Assembly: GCA_002778465.1 (NCBI GenBank)
Contig: PFBV01000005.1
Span: 119,576-176,582 of the forward strand
Direction: 5' to 3'
Source of the DNA: Candidatus Magasanikbacteria bacterium CG10_big_fil_rev_8_21_14_0_10_36_32
GTDB lineage: Bacteria; Patescibacteriota; Patescibacteriia; Magasanikbacterales; GWA2-37-8
DNA length: 57,007 nt
Below are positions 38,829 to 48,373 of the stretch, piece by piece. The position numbers were made by a program, and so were the translations under genes. Each line of letters starts with the position of its first letter. Positions within the stretch are counted from its first letter, which is position 1. Under the pieces are notes generated by a model that was not told the origin of the DNA, did not search any database, and saw nothing but the letters and a program-made list of their open reading frames with translations.

Positions 38829-40766
38829 ATGTTTGTTCAATATTCATTGGTGTTTTGCTGGGGAATTGTTGTTTTGTTTGCTTTTATCGGTTACGGAAAA
38901 TTACTTGGCACTGTTTTGTCTCCGAAAAATAAATTTGATTTAGGTATGCAGGCGGCTTTTGGCATGGCTTTGAGCATAGTCATTGGTGGAATTTTAAATT
39001 TGGTAGGAATTATTTCCATTGTTTCAATTAAAATTTTTGTTGTCGTCGGCATATTGTTATTTTTAATTTTTTGGTTAAAAAATTTACGTTCATGGCCGAA
39101 TTTAATACGAAACACTTTTGGTTTTGTTAGAGCCAATAAAATTTTTAGTGTTATTGCCGTTACGGTTTTTGTTCTTATTACGGCGAGATATTGTTTTTCG
39201 GTTGCATATTTTGATTTTCATATTTCTGATGATAAACAAGGATACTTAGCATTTTCTAGTAAAATGATACAAACGGGTTCCTTAGGTGAAGATCCTTTTA
39301 GTCAGCATCGGGTTGAATCATCACTTGGCGCCCCGTATTTTTTACAGGCAATTATTCTTGCTGACACCTCGGTTAAAAATTTGCATTTACCGGATAGGGG
39401 AGTCGGCTATTTAGTGTTGTTACTTTTATTAATCGGTTTTGTTAAAAATAAAAAAATTGGCCGGTGGCCAGGAATTTTATTAATTTTAGCAGCTACGGTT
39501 GTTGTTTCGCCAGTAGGCAACGTTACCGCTTGTTATACTGCCGCGGCAATGTTTTTTTTGTTTTTAAGACTGACATATCCTATCACTAAATATAAAAGTA
39601 GTTCGTTTTTGTTAAATGCCTTAGCGCTCGCTTTTCCGATTGCCGCGCTTTGCGCATTAAAATCTTCTTTTATTTCGGTGGCGGTAGTTTTATTTATTGG
39701 ACATTATTTTATTTACGGGTGGCATCTTAAAAATTTTCGTTTGATACTTAAAGAATTGATTATAACTGTTTTGATTATTTTAGTTTTTCTTTTACCGTGG
39801 ATGTTGTCAATGTTGGGTTCGTCAGGTACCTTGCTGTATCCGATTTTGGGTTATGGCTATCAGGGTACAGCGTACGGCGCTTTTCCTTACGTGTTGGGTT
39901 TTAATTTGTATAGTTTAATGCGGTTGATTTTTGAATGTTTAATAGGATTAATCACCTTAGTACCATTGGCGATATTAGGTATTGTGGCTTATGGCATGCC
40001 TGATAGAGAAGAGAAAAAAATTGTTTGGTTGGTATGTTTAAGTTCATTAGTTGGGATATTAACATTAATAATTTTTCTCGGTGGATATGGATTATATTAT
40101 TACAGTTTTCCATATGTTTTCCCAAGTATTTTGTTTATTACCGCTTTGTTATTAGGAAATGATTTACAATTTAGTCGTTTTCCTAATACCAACGGACGAA
40201 TAATTGGCTTCATTCTTGTTGCGTTTTTAATTGGGGCTTTTTTACAAAAGGATTTACAGGTGGTACAGGATATAAAGGGCGGTGTGAATATTGGCGGTGG
40301 AGAATTAAAATTTGGTTTGATGAATACTGATTTAATCAGTGAGGATGAACATCAACAATATATTAAGTTGCAAAATTCAGTACCGGCAGGAGAAACGATT
40401 GTTGTTCGGTTAGATAAAAATTTTCTTTTTGATTTTAAACGCAATACTATTTATATTAATGATACTCCCGGTGGTTCTAGTTTGCCGCCTGGCTTACCTT
40501 TAAAAAATGGTAGCGAAGCAATGGCTGATTATTTTTTGTTTAATGATATTAAATATCTAGCTTTTCCATATAGTACTGTGGATGATTATCATCAAGTCTA
40601 TGCCGATATGATGAAAGAACATGTCAATCCTGTTTTGAGATCTATAGCGGAAAATGATTTAGCTTATCAAGATTATTTAATGGAATTAAGTAAAACAAGA
40701 AAAGTAATCTATGACGATGGAATAAATTTTGTTTTAGATATTTCAATTAAAGTAAATAATGAATAA
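38829..40766 (+). CDS. Large polytopic membrane protein of unknown function
   Basis: 645 aa with many hydrophobic helices; position in cluster. Confidence 0.6.
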   Translation: MFVQYSLVFCWGIVVLFAFIGYGKLLGTVLSPKNKFDLGMQAAFGMALSIVIGGILNLVGIISIVSIKIFVVVGILLFLIFWLKNLRSWPNLIRNTFGFVRANKIFSVIAVTVFVLITARYCFSVAYFDFHISDDKQGYLAFSSKMIQTGSLGEDPFSQHRVESSLGAPYFLQAIILADTSVKNLHLPDRGVGYLVLLLLLIGFVKNKKIGRWPGILLILAATVVVSPVGNVTACYTAAAMFFLFLRLTYPITKYKSSSFLLNALALAFPIAALCALKSSFISVAVVLFIGHYFIYGWHLKNFRLILKELIITVLIILVFLLPWMLSMLGSSGTLLYPILGYGYQGTAYGAFPYVLGFNLYSLMRLIFECLIGLITLVPLAILGIVAYGMPDREEKKIVWLVCLSSLVGILTLIIFLGGYGLYYYSFPYVFPSILFITALLLGNDLQFSRFPNTNGRIIGFILVAFLIGAFLQKDLQVVQDIKGGVNIGGGELKFGLMNTDLISEDEHQQYIKLQNSVPAGETIVVRLDKNFLFDFKRNTIYINDTPGGSSLPPGLPLKNGSEAMADYFLFNDIKYLAFPYSTVDDYHQVYADMMKEHVNPVLRSIAENDLAYQDYLMELSKTRKVIYDDGINFVLDISIKVNNE

Positions 40767-40772
40767 TATTAT

Positions 40773-41366
40773 ATGAAACTTCATTTGGGTTGCGGAGGTA
40801 CTTATTTAGAAGATTATATAAATGTAGATTTTCCGGTAAGTGACAAAACAATAATGGATGTTAAAGCTGATTTATATCAGGACATTTCTACCCTTGATTA
40901 TCAGGATAAAACGGTAGATGAAATTCGCCATCATCATGTTTTTGAACATTTTAATCGGGTAGATTCTTTAAAATTATTATTGAAATGGAGAAAGTGGTTG
41001 AAAGTCGGCGGTAAATTGGACATTGAAACTCCTGATTATTTTTGGTCTAGTCTATTGTTTATTTTTGCGCCACATAAATACAAAATGGAATTAGGACGGC
41101 ATATTTTTGGTACCCAAGAAGATTTTTGGGGCAATCATTTGGATTTTTGGTATAAAGGAAAATTTAAAAAAGTTTTATCTTTATTGGGTTTTGAAAAAAT
41201 AAAATTCCGCAGGCCGATTTACAGAAATTTATTACCAAATATTAGAGTGCAGTGTATTAAAGGTCAGAAAATAGTTGATAACAAAACAGTTTTACAGGAA
41301 ATTCTCAGTTGGTATATACTAAAACAAGAAGATAAAGATAAATATTTAAAAAATTGGTTGTCTTAA
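40773..41366 (+). CDS. Class I SAM-dependent methyltransferase-like protein
   Basis: MKLHLGCGGTYLEDYINVDF..HHVFEHFNRVDSLKLLLKWRKWLKVGGKLDIETPD. Confidence 0.82.
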   Translation: MKLHLGCGGTYLEDYINVDFPVSDKTIMDVKADLYQDISTLDYQDKTVDEIRHHHVFEHFNRVDSLKLLLKWRKWLKVGGKLDIETPDYFWSSLLFIFAPHKYKMELGRHIFGTQEDFWGNHLDFWYKGKFKKVLSLLGFEKIKFRRPIYRNLLPNIRVQCIKGQKIVDNKTVLQEILSWYILKQEDKDKYLKNWLS

Positions 41367-41371
41367 AAATC

Positions 41372-42430
41372 ATGAAAATTTTATATATTGGTTTAAAATA
41401 TGATTACGGACAGGAAGAAAGAGGTTATAGTTTTGAACACTATAATTTTTATGATTCCTTGGTTAAAATGGAAAACGGCCGGCACAATGTCATTTATTTT
41501 CCTTTTGATGAAATGTTGTTGACAATGACTCAGTTGGAAATGAATCAAAAATTGTTGGAGAAAGTGGAAGAAGAAAAACCTGATTTATGTTTCTTTTTCC
41601 TTTTTACTGATGAAATATATACGAATACGATTAAAAAAATTACCGACTCAGGCGTTTTGACATATAATTGGTTTGCGGATGATCATTGGCGCTGGTCAAT
41701 TTTTTCTAAATATTATGCGCCTAATTTTTCTTGGGTGTCCACCACTGATTCACAAGCGGTAGAAAAATATAGAAATATTGGTTATAACAATGTAATTAAA
41801 ACTCAATGGGCATGCAATCATTTTTTATATAAAAAGTCGGTGGACAATAAAGATTATAAGCATGAAGTGTCTTTTGTCGGCGCTTCTCACGGAAATCGGA
41901 AAAAAATTATAGCCAAGATTGTAAAAGCTGGCGTTAAAATTGATTGTTATGGAGCTGGTTGGACAAAGGGTCGTGTTAATCAGGAACAAATGATGGAAAT
42001 TTTCAGTAGCAGTAAAATCAATCTTAATTTAACAGAATCTTCCGGCGGTATAAATATTAAAAATTTAATAAAAATTTTTATTTCTAAAAGTCAGCATAAA
42101 TTAAAAATTAATTCACCTCGGTATTGGCTGAATTATGCGCGGTCAATGTTGGCAATGCGACGAAAACAAATTAAGGGACGGACATTTGAGATTGCCGGCT
42201 GTGGCGGATTTTTAATTTCAGGGGAAGCTGATAATGTTGGTGATTATTATATTCCAGATAAGGAGATAGTTTTGTATAGCAACGAAAATGATTTATTAAA
42301 GAAGATTAAGTATTATTTGACTCATGATGTACAGCGTGAAGAAATCAGGATTGGCGGATATAAACGTACAATAAGCGAACATACTTATGAAAATAGATTT
42401 AAAGAAATATTTAAACAAATAGGTTTGTAA
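41372..42430 (+). CDS. CgeB-like glycosyltransferase
   Basis: YNWFADDHWRWSIFSKYYAPNFSW, VSFVGASHGNRKKII, KGRTFEIAGCGGFLISG. Listed start 41354 is TTG; ATG 41372 preferred. Confidence 0.75.
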   Translation: MKILYIGLKYDYGQEERGYSFEHYNFYDSLVKMENGRHNVIYFPFDEMLLTMTQLEMNQKLLEKVEEEKPDLCFFFLFTDEIYTNTIKKITDSGVLTYNWFADDHWRWSIFSKYYAPNFSWVSTTDSQAVEKYRNIGYNNVIKTQWACNHFLYKKSVDNKDYKHEVSFVGASHGNRKKIIAKIVKAGVKIDCYGAGWTKGRVNQEQMMEIFSSSKINLNLTESSGGINIKNLIKIFISKSQHKLKINSPRYWLNYARSMLAMRRKQIKGRTFEIAGCGGFLISGEADNVGDYYIPDKEIVLYSNENDLLKKIKYYLTHDVQREEIRIGGYKRTISEHTYENRFKEIFKQIGL

Positions 42431-42433
42431 TTT

Positions 42434-43207
42434 ATGTCTGAAATAAAAGTTAGTATTAATTTAATTACATATAATCGAGCTGATTTTATAGTGCAGGCTA
42501 TGGATAGTATTTTGTTACAAACTTTTAGCGATTGGGAGTTGATAATAATTGATGATGCTTCAACTGATAATACGAAAGAGTTGGTAGATTCTTATTTGTT
42601 AAAGGATAGTCGGATTAAATATGTTAAGCAGGAAAATCGTTGTGGTATTTCGCGTTCGCGAAATGCAGCTTTAAAATTGTCAGTTGGAAAATATATTGCG
42701 GTTTTAGACAGTGATGATGTTTGGTCTGACAGTAATAAACTAAAGAAACAGGTTGAGTTTTTGGATAATAATTCTGATTATTGTTTAGTGGGCTGTGGTG
42801 TTGAAGTTATTAATAAGCAAGGGGATAGACTTAAAAAATATTGTAATCCTGGAGAAGACGAAGAAATTAGAAAAACTATTTTAATAAAAAACCCTTTTGC
42901 TCACTCATCGGTTGCTTATCGTAAACAAACCATTGATCAACTGATTGGTTACGATGAATCATTAAAAATCGGCGAGGATTATGATTTGTGGCTCAGAATG
43001 GGTAAAGTTGGTAAAATGGCCAATTTAAACAATATTTTTATTTTTTATCGTAAACACACAGCTAACATCTCAGTTTTAGATAGGAATATTGCGCTGCAAA
43101 ACAATTTTGACATAATCAGTAAATATAAAGAAGATTATCCTAACTATTTTTTAGCTTATTGGAAAAGAAAAATTAGAAAAATAATTTATTCATTGATTAA
43201 ACCATGA
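42434..43207 (+). CDS. Glycosyltransferase family 2
   Basis: VSINLITYNRADFIVQAMDSILLQTFSDWELIIIDDASTDNT, VLDSDDVWS. Confidence 0.92.
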   Translation: MSEIKVSINLITYNRADFIVQAMDSILLQTFSDWELIIIDDASTDNTKELVDSYLLKDSRIKYVKQENRCGISRSRNAALKLSVGKYIAVLDSDDVWSDSNKLKKQVEFLDNNSDYCLVGCGVEVINKQGDRLKKYCNPGEDEEIRKTILIKNPFAHSSVAYRKQTIDQLIGYDESLKIGEDYDLWLRMGKVGKMANLNNIFIFYRKHTANISVLDRNIALQNNFDIISKYKEDYPNYFLAYWKRKIRKIIYSLIKP

Positions 43208-44301
43208 AAATTTTTTATTTAATTACAAAATCTGAAATTGGCGGAGCGCAAACACATTTGGTCGATCTTTGCCGTTATTTTCATGGCAGAGGCCATGAGA
43301 TTTTAGTGATGAGTGGTGGTAATGGGTGGTTGAAAGAGGAATGTGATAAAATAGGTGTTCGCTATCAATCTAATAGTTTTTTTTCTAATAGTGTCAATCC
43401 GTTGAAGATATATCAGGCTATACGTGAAATTAAAAAATGTGCCAACGGATTTAAACCAGATATCGTACATTGCCATAGTTCGGCGGCGGCGTTTTTAGGC
43501 CGCCTGGCAATCAAAGGAAAAATTAAAACGATTTACACAGCTCATGGCTGGGGTTTTAATGTGGGTATGAATCAATTTTTAAGATACTCAGTTTTGTTGG
43601 CGGAAAAAGCAGTGGCTAAATTTACGGATAAATATATTTGTGTTTCCGAATTTGTAAAAAAATTAGGTTTGAAATATTCTTTAGCTTCAGAAAATAAGTT
43701 TACAGTTATTTATAATGGTGTAAAAACAGACGGTGAGGAAATTGGATTGAAAAATAACGATAAAATTAATTTGATTTTTGTAGGACGTTTGGCTGAGCCC
43801 AAAAAACCAGAGATGGTCATAGAAGCGATAGATTTTTTTCCGCAGGATTTAAAAAATAAAATAAAATTTACAATTGTCGGCGATGGTCCCAAAAAAGAAT
43901 TTTTACAGCGAATGGTCGCTCGGGAAAACGTAGAAGTTGATTTTAAAGGAACTTTATCAAGGGAAAAATCAATGGAAGAATTATGTCTGGCCGATGTTTT
44001 TGTTTTTATTTCTGCTTGGGAAGGTTTTCCTTATACAATTTTAGAAGCGATGAGTGTTGGTTTACCGGTAGTCGCTTCAAATGTCGGCGGCGTAGCTGAA
44101 GTGGTAAGCGAAAATAACGGATTTTTAATTAAAAATGAAATTTGTGAAATATCGGAAGTTTTGTTAAAATTAGTAAATAATAAAGAATTAAGACTGCAAT
44201 TGGGACAAAATGGAAAAGACAGAATTAAAAAAGATTTTTCTTTGGAAAAAATGCTGGATGAAATTGATAAAGTATACGTAGAAATGATAAAAGTAAAATA
44301 A
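43204..44301 (+). CDS. Glycosyltransferase family 4
   Basis: EIGGAQTHLVDLCRYFHGRGHEILVMSGG..NLIFVGRLAEPKKPEMVIEA..FVFISAWEGFPYTILEAMSVGLPVVASNVGG. Confidence 0.94.
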   Translation: MKIFYLITKSEIGGAQTHLVDLCRYFHGRGHEILVMSGGNGWLKEECDKIGVRYQSNSFFSNSVNPLKIYQAIREIKKCANGFKPDIVHCHSSAAAFLGRLAIKGKIKTIYTAHGWGFNVGMNQFLRYSVLLAEKAVAKFTDKYICVSEFVKKLGLKYSLASENKFTVIYNGVKTDGEEIGLKNNDKINLIFVGRLAEPKKPEMVIEAIDFFPQDLKNKIKFTIVGDGPKKEFLQRMVARENVEVDFKGTLSREKSMEELCLADVFVFISAWEGFPYTILEAMSVGLPVVASNVGGVAEVVSENNGFLIKNEICEISEVLLKLVNNKELRLQLGQNGKDRIKKDFSLEKMLDEIDKVYVEMIKVK

Positions 44302-44312
44302 ATAATAATTTT

Positions 44313-45221
44313 ATGAAATATTTAGTCACTGGCGGCGCCGGTTTTATCGGAGCTAACCTGGTAAAGAAACTTTTGAGTGACGGTCATGAAGTGGTGGTAG
44401 TTGATAATTTTTCTGCCGGCAAGCGCGCGGACAGGATTATTAAAGGCGCAAAATATTTAAAAGAAGATGTTGTTGATTTAAAAAAGATGATAAAAATATG
44501 CCGTGAAGGTTTTGATGGCATATTTCATATGGCGGCTTTGCCGTCAGTTCCTTATTCTATTGAACATCCTTTTGAAACTCACGATGTAAATGTGAATGGT
44601 TCACTTAGTATTTTGTTGTCAGCCAGAGAAAACAAAATAAAACGGGTTGTTTTTTCTTCTAGTTCCGCGGTTTATGGTGATACGGATGAGTTACCAACAA
44701 GTGAATTAGTCAAAACTAATCCAAAAAGTCCTTATGCTTTGCATAAATTAATAACGGAAAATTATTGTGATTTATTTTCATCGCTTTACGGCGTGGAAAC
44801 AGTGTGTTTGCGTTATTTTAATGTTTATGGTCCATTTTTAGATCCGAAAGGGGCGTATGCTGCTGTAATTGGAAAATTTATACAGCAAAGAAAAAATAAT
44901 GAACCGATGACAATTTGTGGCGATGGAGATTATTATCGTGATTTTGTTCATGTGTCAGATGTGGCGGAGGCTAATATTTTAGCAATGAAATCGTCAGTAG
45001 TGGGAAAAGCTGATGTTATAAATATTGGTGGAGGGATAACGCGTTCTATAAATGAATTAGCCAAGATAATCGGCGGACAAACTTTGAGTGTGTCTGAACG
45101 TGCCGGTGATATTCGTAAATCTTGTGCTGATATTACCAAAGCTAAGGAATTATTTAATTGGCAACCGTCAGTTAGTTTAGAGCAAGGTATGGCAGAATTA
45201 AAAAAAGAGTGGGGGATATAA
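44313..45221 (+). CDS. UDP-glucose 4-epimerase-like SDR
   Basis: YLVTGGAGFIGANLVKKLLSDGHEVVVVDNFSAG, HMAALPSVPYSIEHP, YALHK, RYFNVYGP. Confidence 0.9.
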   Translation: MKYLVTGGAGFIGANLVKKLLSDGHEVVVVDNFSAGKRADRIIKGAKYLKEDVVDLKKMIKICREGFDGIFHMAALPSVPYSIEHPFETHDVNVNGSLSILLSARENKIKRVVFSSSSAVYGDTDELPTSELVKTNPKSPYALHKLITENYCDLFSSLYGVETVCLRYFNVYGPFLDPKGAYAAVIGKFIQQRKNNEPMTICGDGDYYRDFVHVSDVAEANILAMKSSVVGKADVINIGGGITRSINELAKIIGGQTLSVSERAGDIRKSCADITKAKELFNWQPSVSLEQGMAELKKEWGI

Positions 45222-45256
45222 AATAAATTAAAGTTACAATTTAAAATTTAAAAATT

Positions 45257-45288
45257 AAAAAACCCCAGTAATTAACTGGGGTTTTTAT
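45257..45288. terminator. Bidirectional rho-independent terminator between the cluster and rpmA
   Basis: AAAAAACCCCAGTAATTAACTGGGGTTTTT; stem CCCCAGT/ACTGGGG. Confidence 0.88.
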
Positions 45289-45297
45289 TATATTTGT

Positions 45298-45576
45298 TTA
45301 TACTGTGACTACACTGGCGTATTTGGCTCGTTTTAATTTGCCGTCAAAACGCATTCTTTTCTTTTGAGTGAATTTTACTTTACCGTTAGCAGTGGAGAAT
45401 AGTGTGTCGTCAGAACCTTTGCGGACATTTTTTCCCGGATGAAACCGAGTGCCTCGTTGGCGGACGATGATCATTCCCGGCTTGATAACTTGACCGTCAT
45501 GAATTTTGACACCCAAACGTTGAGCGGCAGAATCTCGGCCAAGCCGCGTAGAACCGCCGGCTTTCTTATGTGACAT
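45298..45576 (-). CDS. rpmA: 50S ribosomal protein L27
   Basis: [61 protein letters not shown]. Confidence 0.97.
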   Translation of the reverse strand: MSHKKAGGSTRLGRDSAAQRLGVKIHDGQVIKPGMIIVRQRGTRFHPGKNVRKGSDDTLFSTANGKVKFTQKKRMRFDGKLKRAKYASVVTV

Positions 45577-45621
45577 ATTGGTAAAATTTAAGGAATTTAA
45601 ATAAAAATATCAACGAAGCTA

Positions 45622-45650
45622 ATTATAGTATATTTTTTATCACTTGTCAA
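45622..45650 (-). promoter_or_regulatory. Consensus sigma70 promoter for rpmA
   Basis: Minus strand TTGACA (45650-45645), 17-nt spacer, TATAAT (45627-45622). Confidence 0.82.
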
Positions 45651-45672
45651 TAGCTTTGCAAATTGTTAAAAT
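45644..45672 (+). promoter_or_regulatory. Sigma70-like promoter for the WecA/MraY-family gene
   Basis: TTGTCA (45644-45649), 17-nt spacer, TAAAAT (45667-45672); -35 overlaps that of the rpmA promoter. Confidence 0.55.
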
Positions 45673-45694
45673 GCATAGATAAACTAATCAAAAT

Positions 45695-46750
45695 ATGGCT
45701 TATTTTCTTGCTGCCTTGGCTTTGTCCGTGTTTTTGACGGTCATTGTCAGGAAAATAGCAATAAAAAAACAAATTATTGATTATCCGGATAACCATCGTA
45801 AGTTGCACAATCGTCCGGTGCCTCTGCTTGGCGGGTGGGCTATTTTTTTGGCATTTTGGTTGGTGATGGGTTATTTGATTTTTTTTACTGAAATATTGGG
45901 ACATAATCTGCAACCGCAACGGTTGATTGGGGTTTTTATAGGTAGTTTTATTTTGATGATTCTTGGTTATTTTGATGATAAAAAAAATTTGTCGCCAAAA
46001 ATCAGGTTGGCGGTCAGCGCCTCCGCTGTAATTATCGCTATTGCCGGCGGAGTCGGTTTGGATAAAATTACCAATCCGTTCGGCGGAGTGATTGCTTTGG
46101 ATAGTTGGCAATTCCAATTGGGTATTTTTGGAACTGTTTCTATTTTGTCCGCGGTGATTGTTTTTATTTGGTTGTTAGGTATGATGTATACAACTAAAAT
46201 TTCAGACGGGTTGGATGGGTTATCTACCGGTATTGTTTTGGTCGGAGCTTTAATGATATTTTTTCTTTCCCGAGCCGGAAAGTTTTTTCAGCCTGATGTT
46301 GCCGTGGTGGCATTAATATTAGCCGGCGCTTGTTTGGGATTTTTATTTTTTAATTTTTATCCGGCAAAAATATTTTTGGGTGAAGGTGGGGGATTGTTTT
46401 TGGGATTTATTCTTGGCGTGTTGGCGATTATCGCCGGTGGGAAAATCGCCACCGCTTTACTGGTGATGGCCATTCCAATGTTGGATTTCATTCGGGTGAT
46501 TTATTTGCGTTTTAAAATTAAACAGCCATTGTTGAAAGGGGATCGACGTCATTTGCATTATCAGCTTTTAGATTTGGGTTGGGGTCATCGGCAAACGGTT
46601 CTGATACTTTATGCAGTTTCATTTGCTTTCGGCTTAACCACTTTGTTTTTGCAAAGCCGAGAAAAGATGATTGTTTTGTTGGTATTGGCAGCGTTGATGA
46701 CTTTTGTTGGAGTTTGGTTGGGCAGACAAGAGGAACTTAATAAAAATTAA
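45695..46750 (+). CDS. WecA/MraY-family undecaprenyl-phosphate sugar-1-phosphate transferase
   Basis: DYPDNHRKLHNRPVPLLGGWAIF, GYFDDKKNLSPKIRL, TKISDGLDGLSTG, KIFLGEGGGLFLGF, LKGDRRHLHYQLLDLGWGHRQ. Confidence 0.9.
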   Translation: MAYFLAALALSVFLTVIVRKIAIKKQIIDYPDNHRKLHNRPVPLLGGWAIFLAFWLVMGYLIFFTEILGHNLQPQRLIGVFIGSFILMILGYFDDKKNLSPKIRLAVSASAVIIAIAGGVGLDKITNPFGGVIALDSWQFQLGIFGTVSILSAVIVFIWLLGMMYTTKISDGLDGLSTGIVLVGALMIFFLSRAGKFFQPDVAVVALILAGACLGFLFFNFYPAKIFLGEGGGLFLGFILGVLAIIAGGKIATALLVMAIPMLDFIRVIYLRFKIKQPLLKGDRRHLHYQLLDLGWGHRQTVLILYAVSFAFGLTTLFLQSREKMIVLLVLAALMTFVGVWLGRQEELNKN

Positions 46751-46759
46751 AAATTAAAT

Positions 46760-47257
46760 ATGCTGTGGTGGGGTCATAAACAACAAAATCAAAATGCAAA
46801 AGTGCCAATATGGTTTATTTTATTTTTTATTTTATTAATCGCTGTTTGGGGCGGATTAAAAATATATGATTATGTTTATTGGCCGGAGATAAAAATAAAA
46901 ATTGGTTCATCGCCGGAACTTCAGGTGTTGGTGGCTGAGCGTCCCAGCCACACTTATCGAGGTTTGGGTGGTCGGGAAAGTTTAGGAGATTACCAGGGAA
47001 TGTTATTTTTATTTTCTAAAAAAAGCCAGCACATTATGGTAATGCGTGACATGGAATTTCCTTTGGACATAATTTGGTTGGATGGGGATATAATTGTAGA
47101 TATGGCTAAAAACTTACCTGTGGAAAAGGGTAAAATTGAGGCTGAATTGATTAACTATGGCGCTAGAATGCCCTCTACAGCTGTTTTAGAGCTACCAGCG
47201 GGGTTTATTGACCAATATGGTTTAATCATAGGGGATAAGGCGCAAATTGTGGATTAA
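46760..47257 (+). CDS. DUF192-family protein with N-terminal TM helix
   Basis: ERPSHTYRGLGGRESLGDYQGMLFLF..MRDMEFPLDIIWLDGD..AVLELPAGFIDQYGLIIGD. Confidence 0.88.
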   Translation: MLWWGHKQQNQNAKVPIWFILFFILLIAVWGGLKIYDYVYWPEIKIKIGSSPELQVLVAERPSHTYRGLGGRESLGDYQGMLFLFSKKSQHIMVMRDMEFPLDIIWLDGDIIVDMAKNLPVEKGKIEAELINYGARMPSTAVLELPAGFIDQYGLIIGDKAQIVD

Positions 47258-47270
47258 TGCACATAATGAC

Positions 47271-47299
47271 TTGACAAAATTGTTTTTTTCATCTATTAT
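47271..47299 (+). promoter_or_regulatory. Sigma70-like promoter for rplU
   Basis: TTGACA (47271-47276), 17-nt spacer, TATTAT (47294-47299). Confidence 0.72.
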
Positions 47300-47333
47300 T
47301 CTATTACTAATTTAAAATTTTCTTATTTGTCTT

Positions 47334-47645
47334 ATGTTTGCAGTTATAGCTACCGGAGGAAAACAATATTTGATTAAATCCGGAGATGTTTTAAAAATTG
47401 AAAAATTGCCTGTGGCCGAAGGTTCGCAAGTTATTTTTGATCAGGTTTTAATGACCGCCAATGAAGACGGCACTGATGTTAAAATCGGTGATCCATATTT
47501 GAAAACAAAAATTGAAGCGACTTTGGTTAAACAGGGTAAGACTAGAACTTTATTGGTTGAGAAATATAAACGCAAAGTTCGCTATCATAAAACTCATGGA
47601 CAACGCCAGAGATATTCTCAAGTCAAAATCGCAGAAAAAATATAA
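47334..47645 (+). CDS. rplU: 50S ribosomal protein L21
   Basis: MFAVIATGGKQYLIKSGDVLKIEKL..VRYHKTHGQRQRYSQVKI. Confidence 0.97.
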   Translation: MFAVIATGGKQYLIKSGDVLKIEKLPVAEGSQVIFDQVLMTANEDGTDVKIGDPYLKTKIEATLVKQGKTRTLLVEKYKRKVRYHKTHGQRQRYSQVKIAEKI

Positions 47646-47650
47646 AATAA

Positions 47651-47677
47651 AAAAATCCCGCTTCGGCGGGATTTTTT
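47651..47677 (+). terminator. Rho-independent terminator of rplU
   Basis: AAAAATCCCGCTTCGGCGGGATTTTTT. Confidence 0.9.
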
Positions 47678-47731
47678 GTTTGGAAGAATTGCGTAATTAA
47701 ATAATCGTCTCGTCCTGAAATATAATGTTTT

Positions 47732-47766
47732 TAAATACCCATTTAAATGGGTATTTAGTTTTTTAC
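47732..47766. terminator. Hairpin between rplU and recR, probable terminator
   Basis: TAAATACCCATTTAAATGGGTATTTA palindrome followed by GTTTTTT on + strand. Confidence 0.65.
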
Positions 47767-48371
47767 ATTTCTTTTCTGTTCTGCCAAGCGCTGGTGAGAG
47801 TGATGTCATCGGCGTATTGCAGATCAGAGCCGAGTGGCAAACCTCGCGCCAAGCGGGTGATTTTTAAATCCGGACGGAGTTTTTGTAATTCTTTTTTAAG
47901 ATACATCATCATAGTTTCACCCGGCAAATCCGGATTTAAAGCTAAAACAATTTCTTTAATCTCATTTTTATTAACTGTAATTCTTTGTTTAAGTTCGTTG
48001 ATTTTCAATTGATTTAGACTTTCTTCCTGATTATCTAATTCCAGTTGTCCGCGCAAAACATGGTACAGACCGTGAAAGCCGTCAATTTTTTCAATGGATT
48101 GAATATCTGGCGGTTCAGATACCACACAAATCATTCCAGTATTTCTTTTTTTATCTTGGCAGATGGCGCAAGGGGAAATGTCGCTGAAATTCCAGCAGGT
48201 TTTACAACTTTTTATGTTAGTTAACATGTGACTAAGCGCCTCACGTAAGTCATTAACTTCTTTTTTACCAGACATCAACCAATGAAAAACAAACCGCTCC
48301 GCGGTTCGTGGGCCGACGGAGGGTAGTTTTTTTAAACAATCAATCAGTTTGTTTATCGTCTGTGGATACAT
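47763..48371 (-). CDS. recR: Recombination protein RecR
   Basis: LIDCLKKLPSVGPRTAERFVFH, CKTCWNFSDISPCAIC, VVSEPPDIQSIEKIDGFHGLYHVL; the final TSAWQNRKEM is typical. Confidence 0.95.
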   Translation of the reverse strand: MYPQTINKLIDCLKKLPSVGPRTAERFVFHWLMSGKKEVNDLREALSHMLTNIKSCKTCWNFSDISPCAICQDKKRNTGMICVVSEPPDIQSIEKIDGFHGLYHVLRGQLELDNQEESLNQLKINELKQRITVNKNEIKEIVLALNPDLPGETMMMYLKKELQKLRPDLKITRLARGLPLGSDLQYADDITLTSAWQNRKEM

Positions 48372-48373
48372 AA

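Noticed and set aside
45647-46117. Antisense ORF of 156 aa under the WecA/MraY-family gene
   Set aside because: Translation is low-complexity (Gln/His/Asn-rich) and opposite to a clearly recognisable conserved protein.
47725-48012. Plus-strand ORF of 95 aa overlapping recR
   Set aside because: Antisense to a confidently identified RecR; begins in the terminator hairpin.
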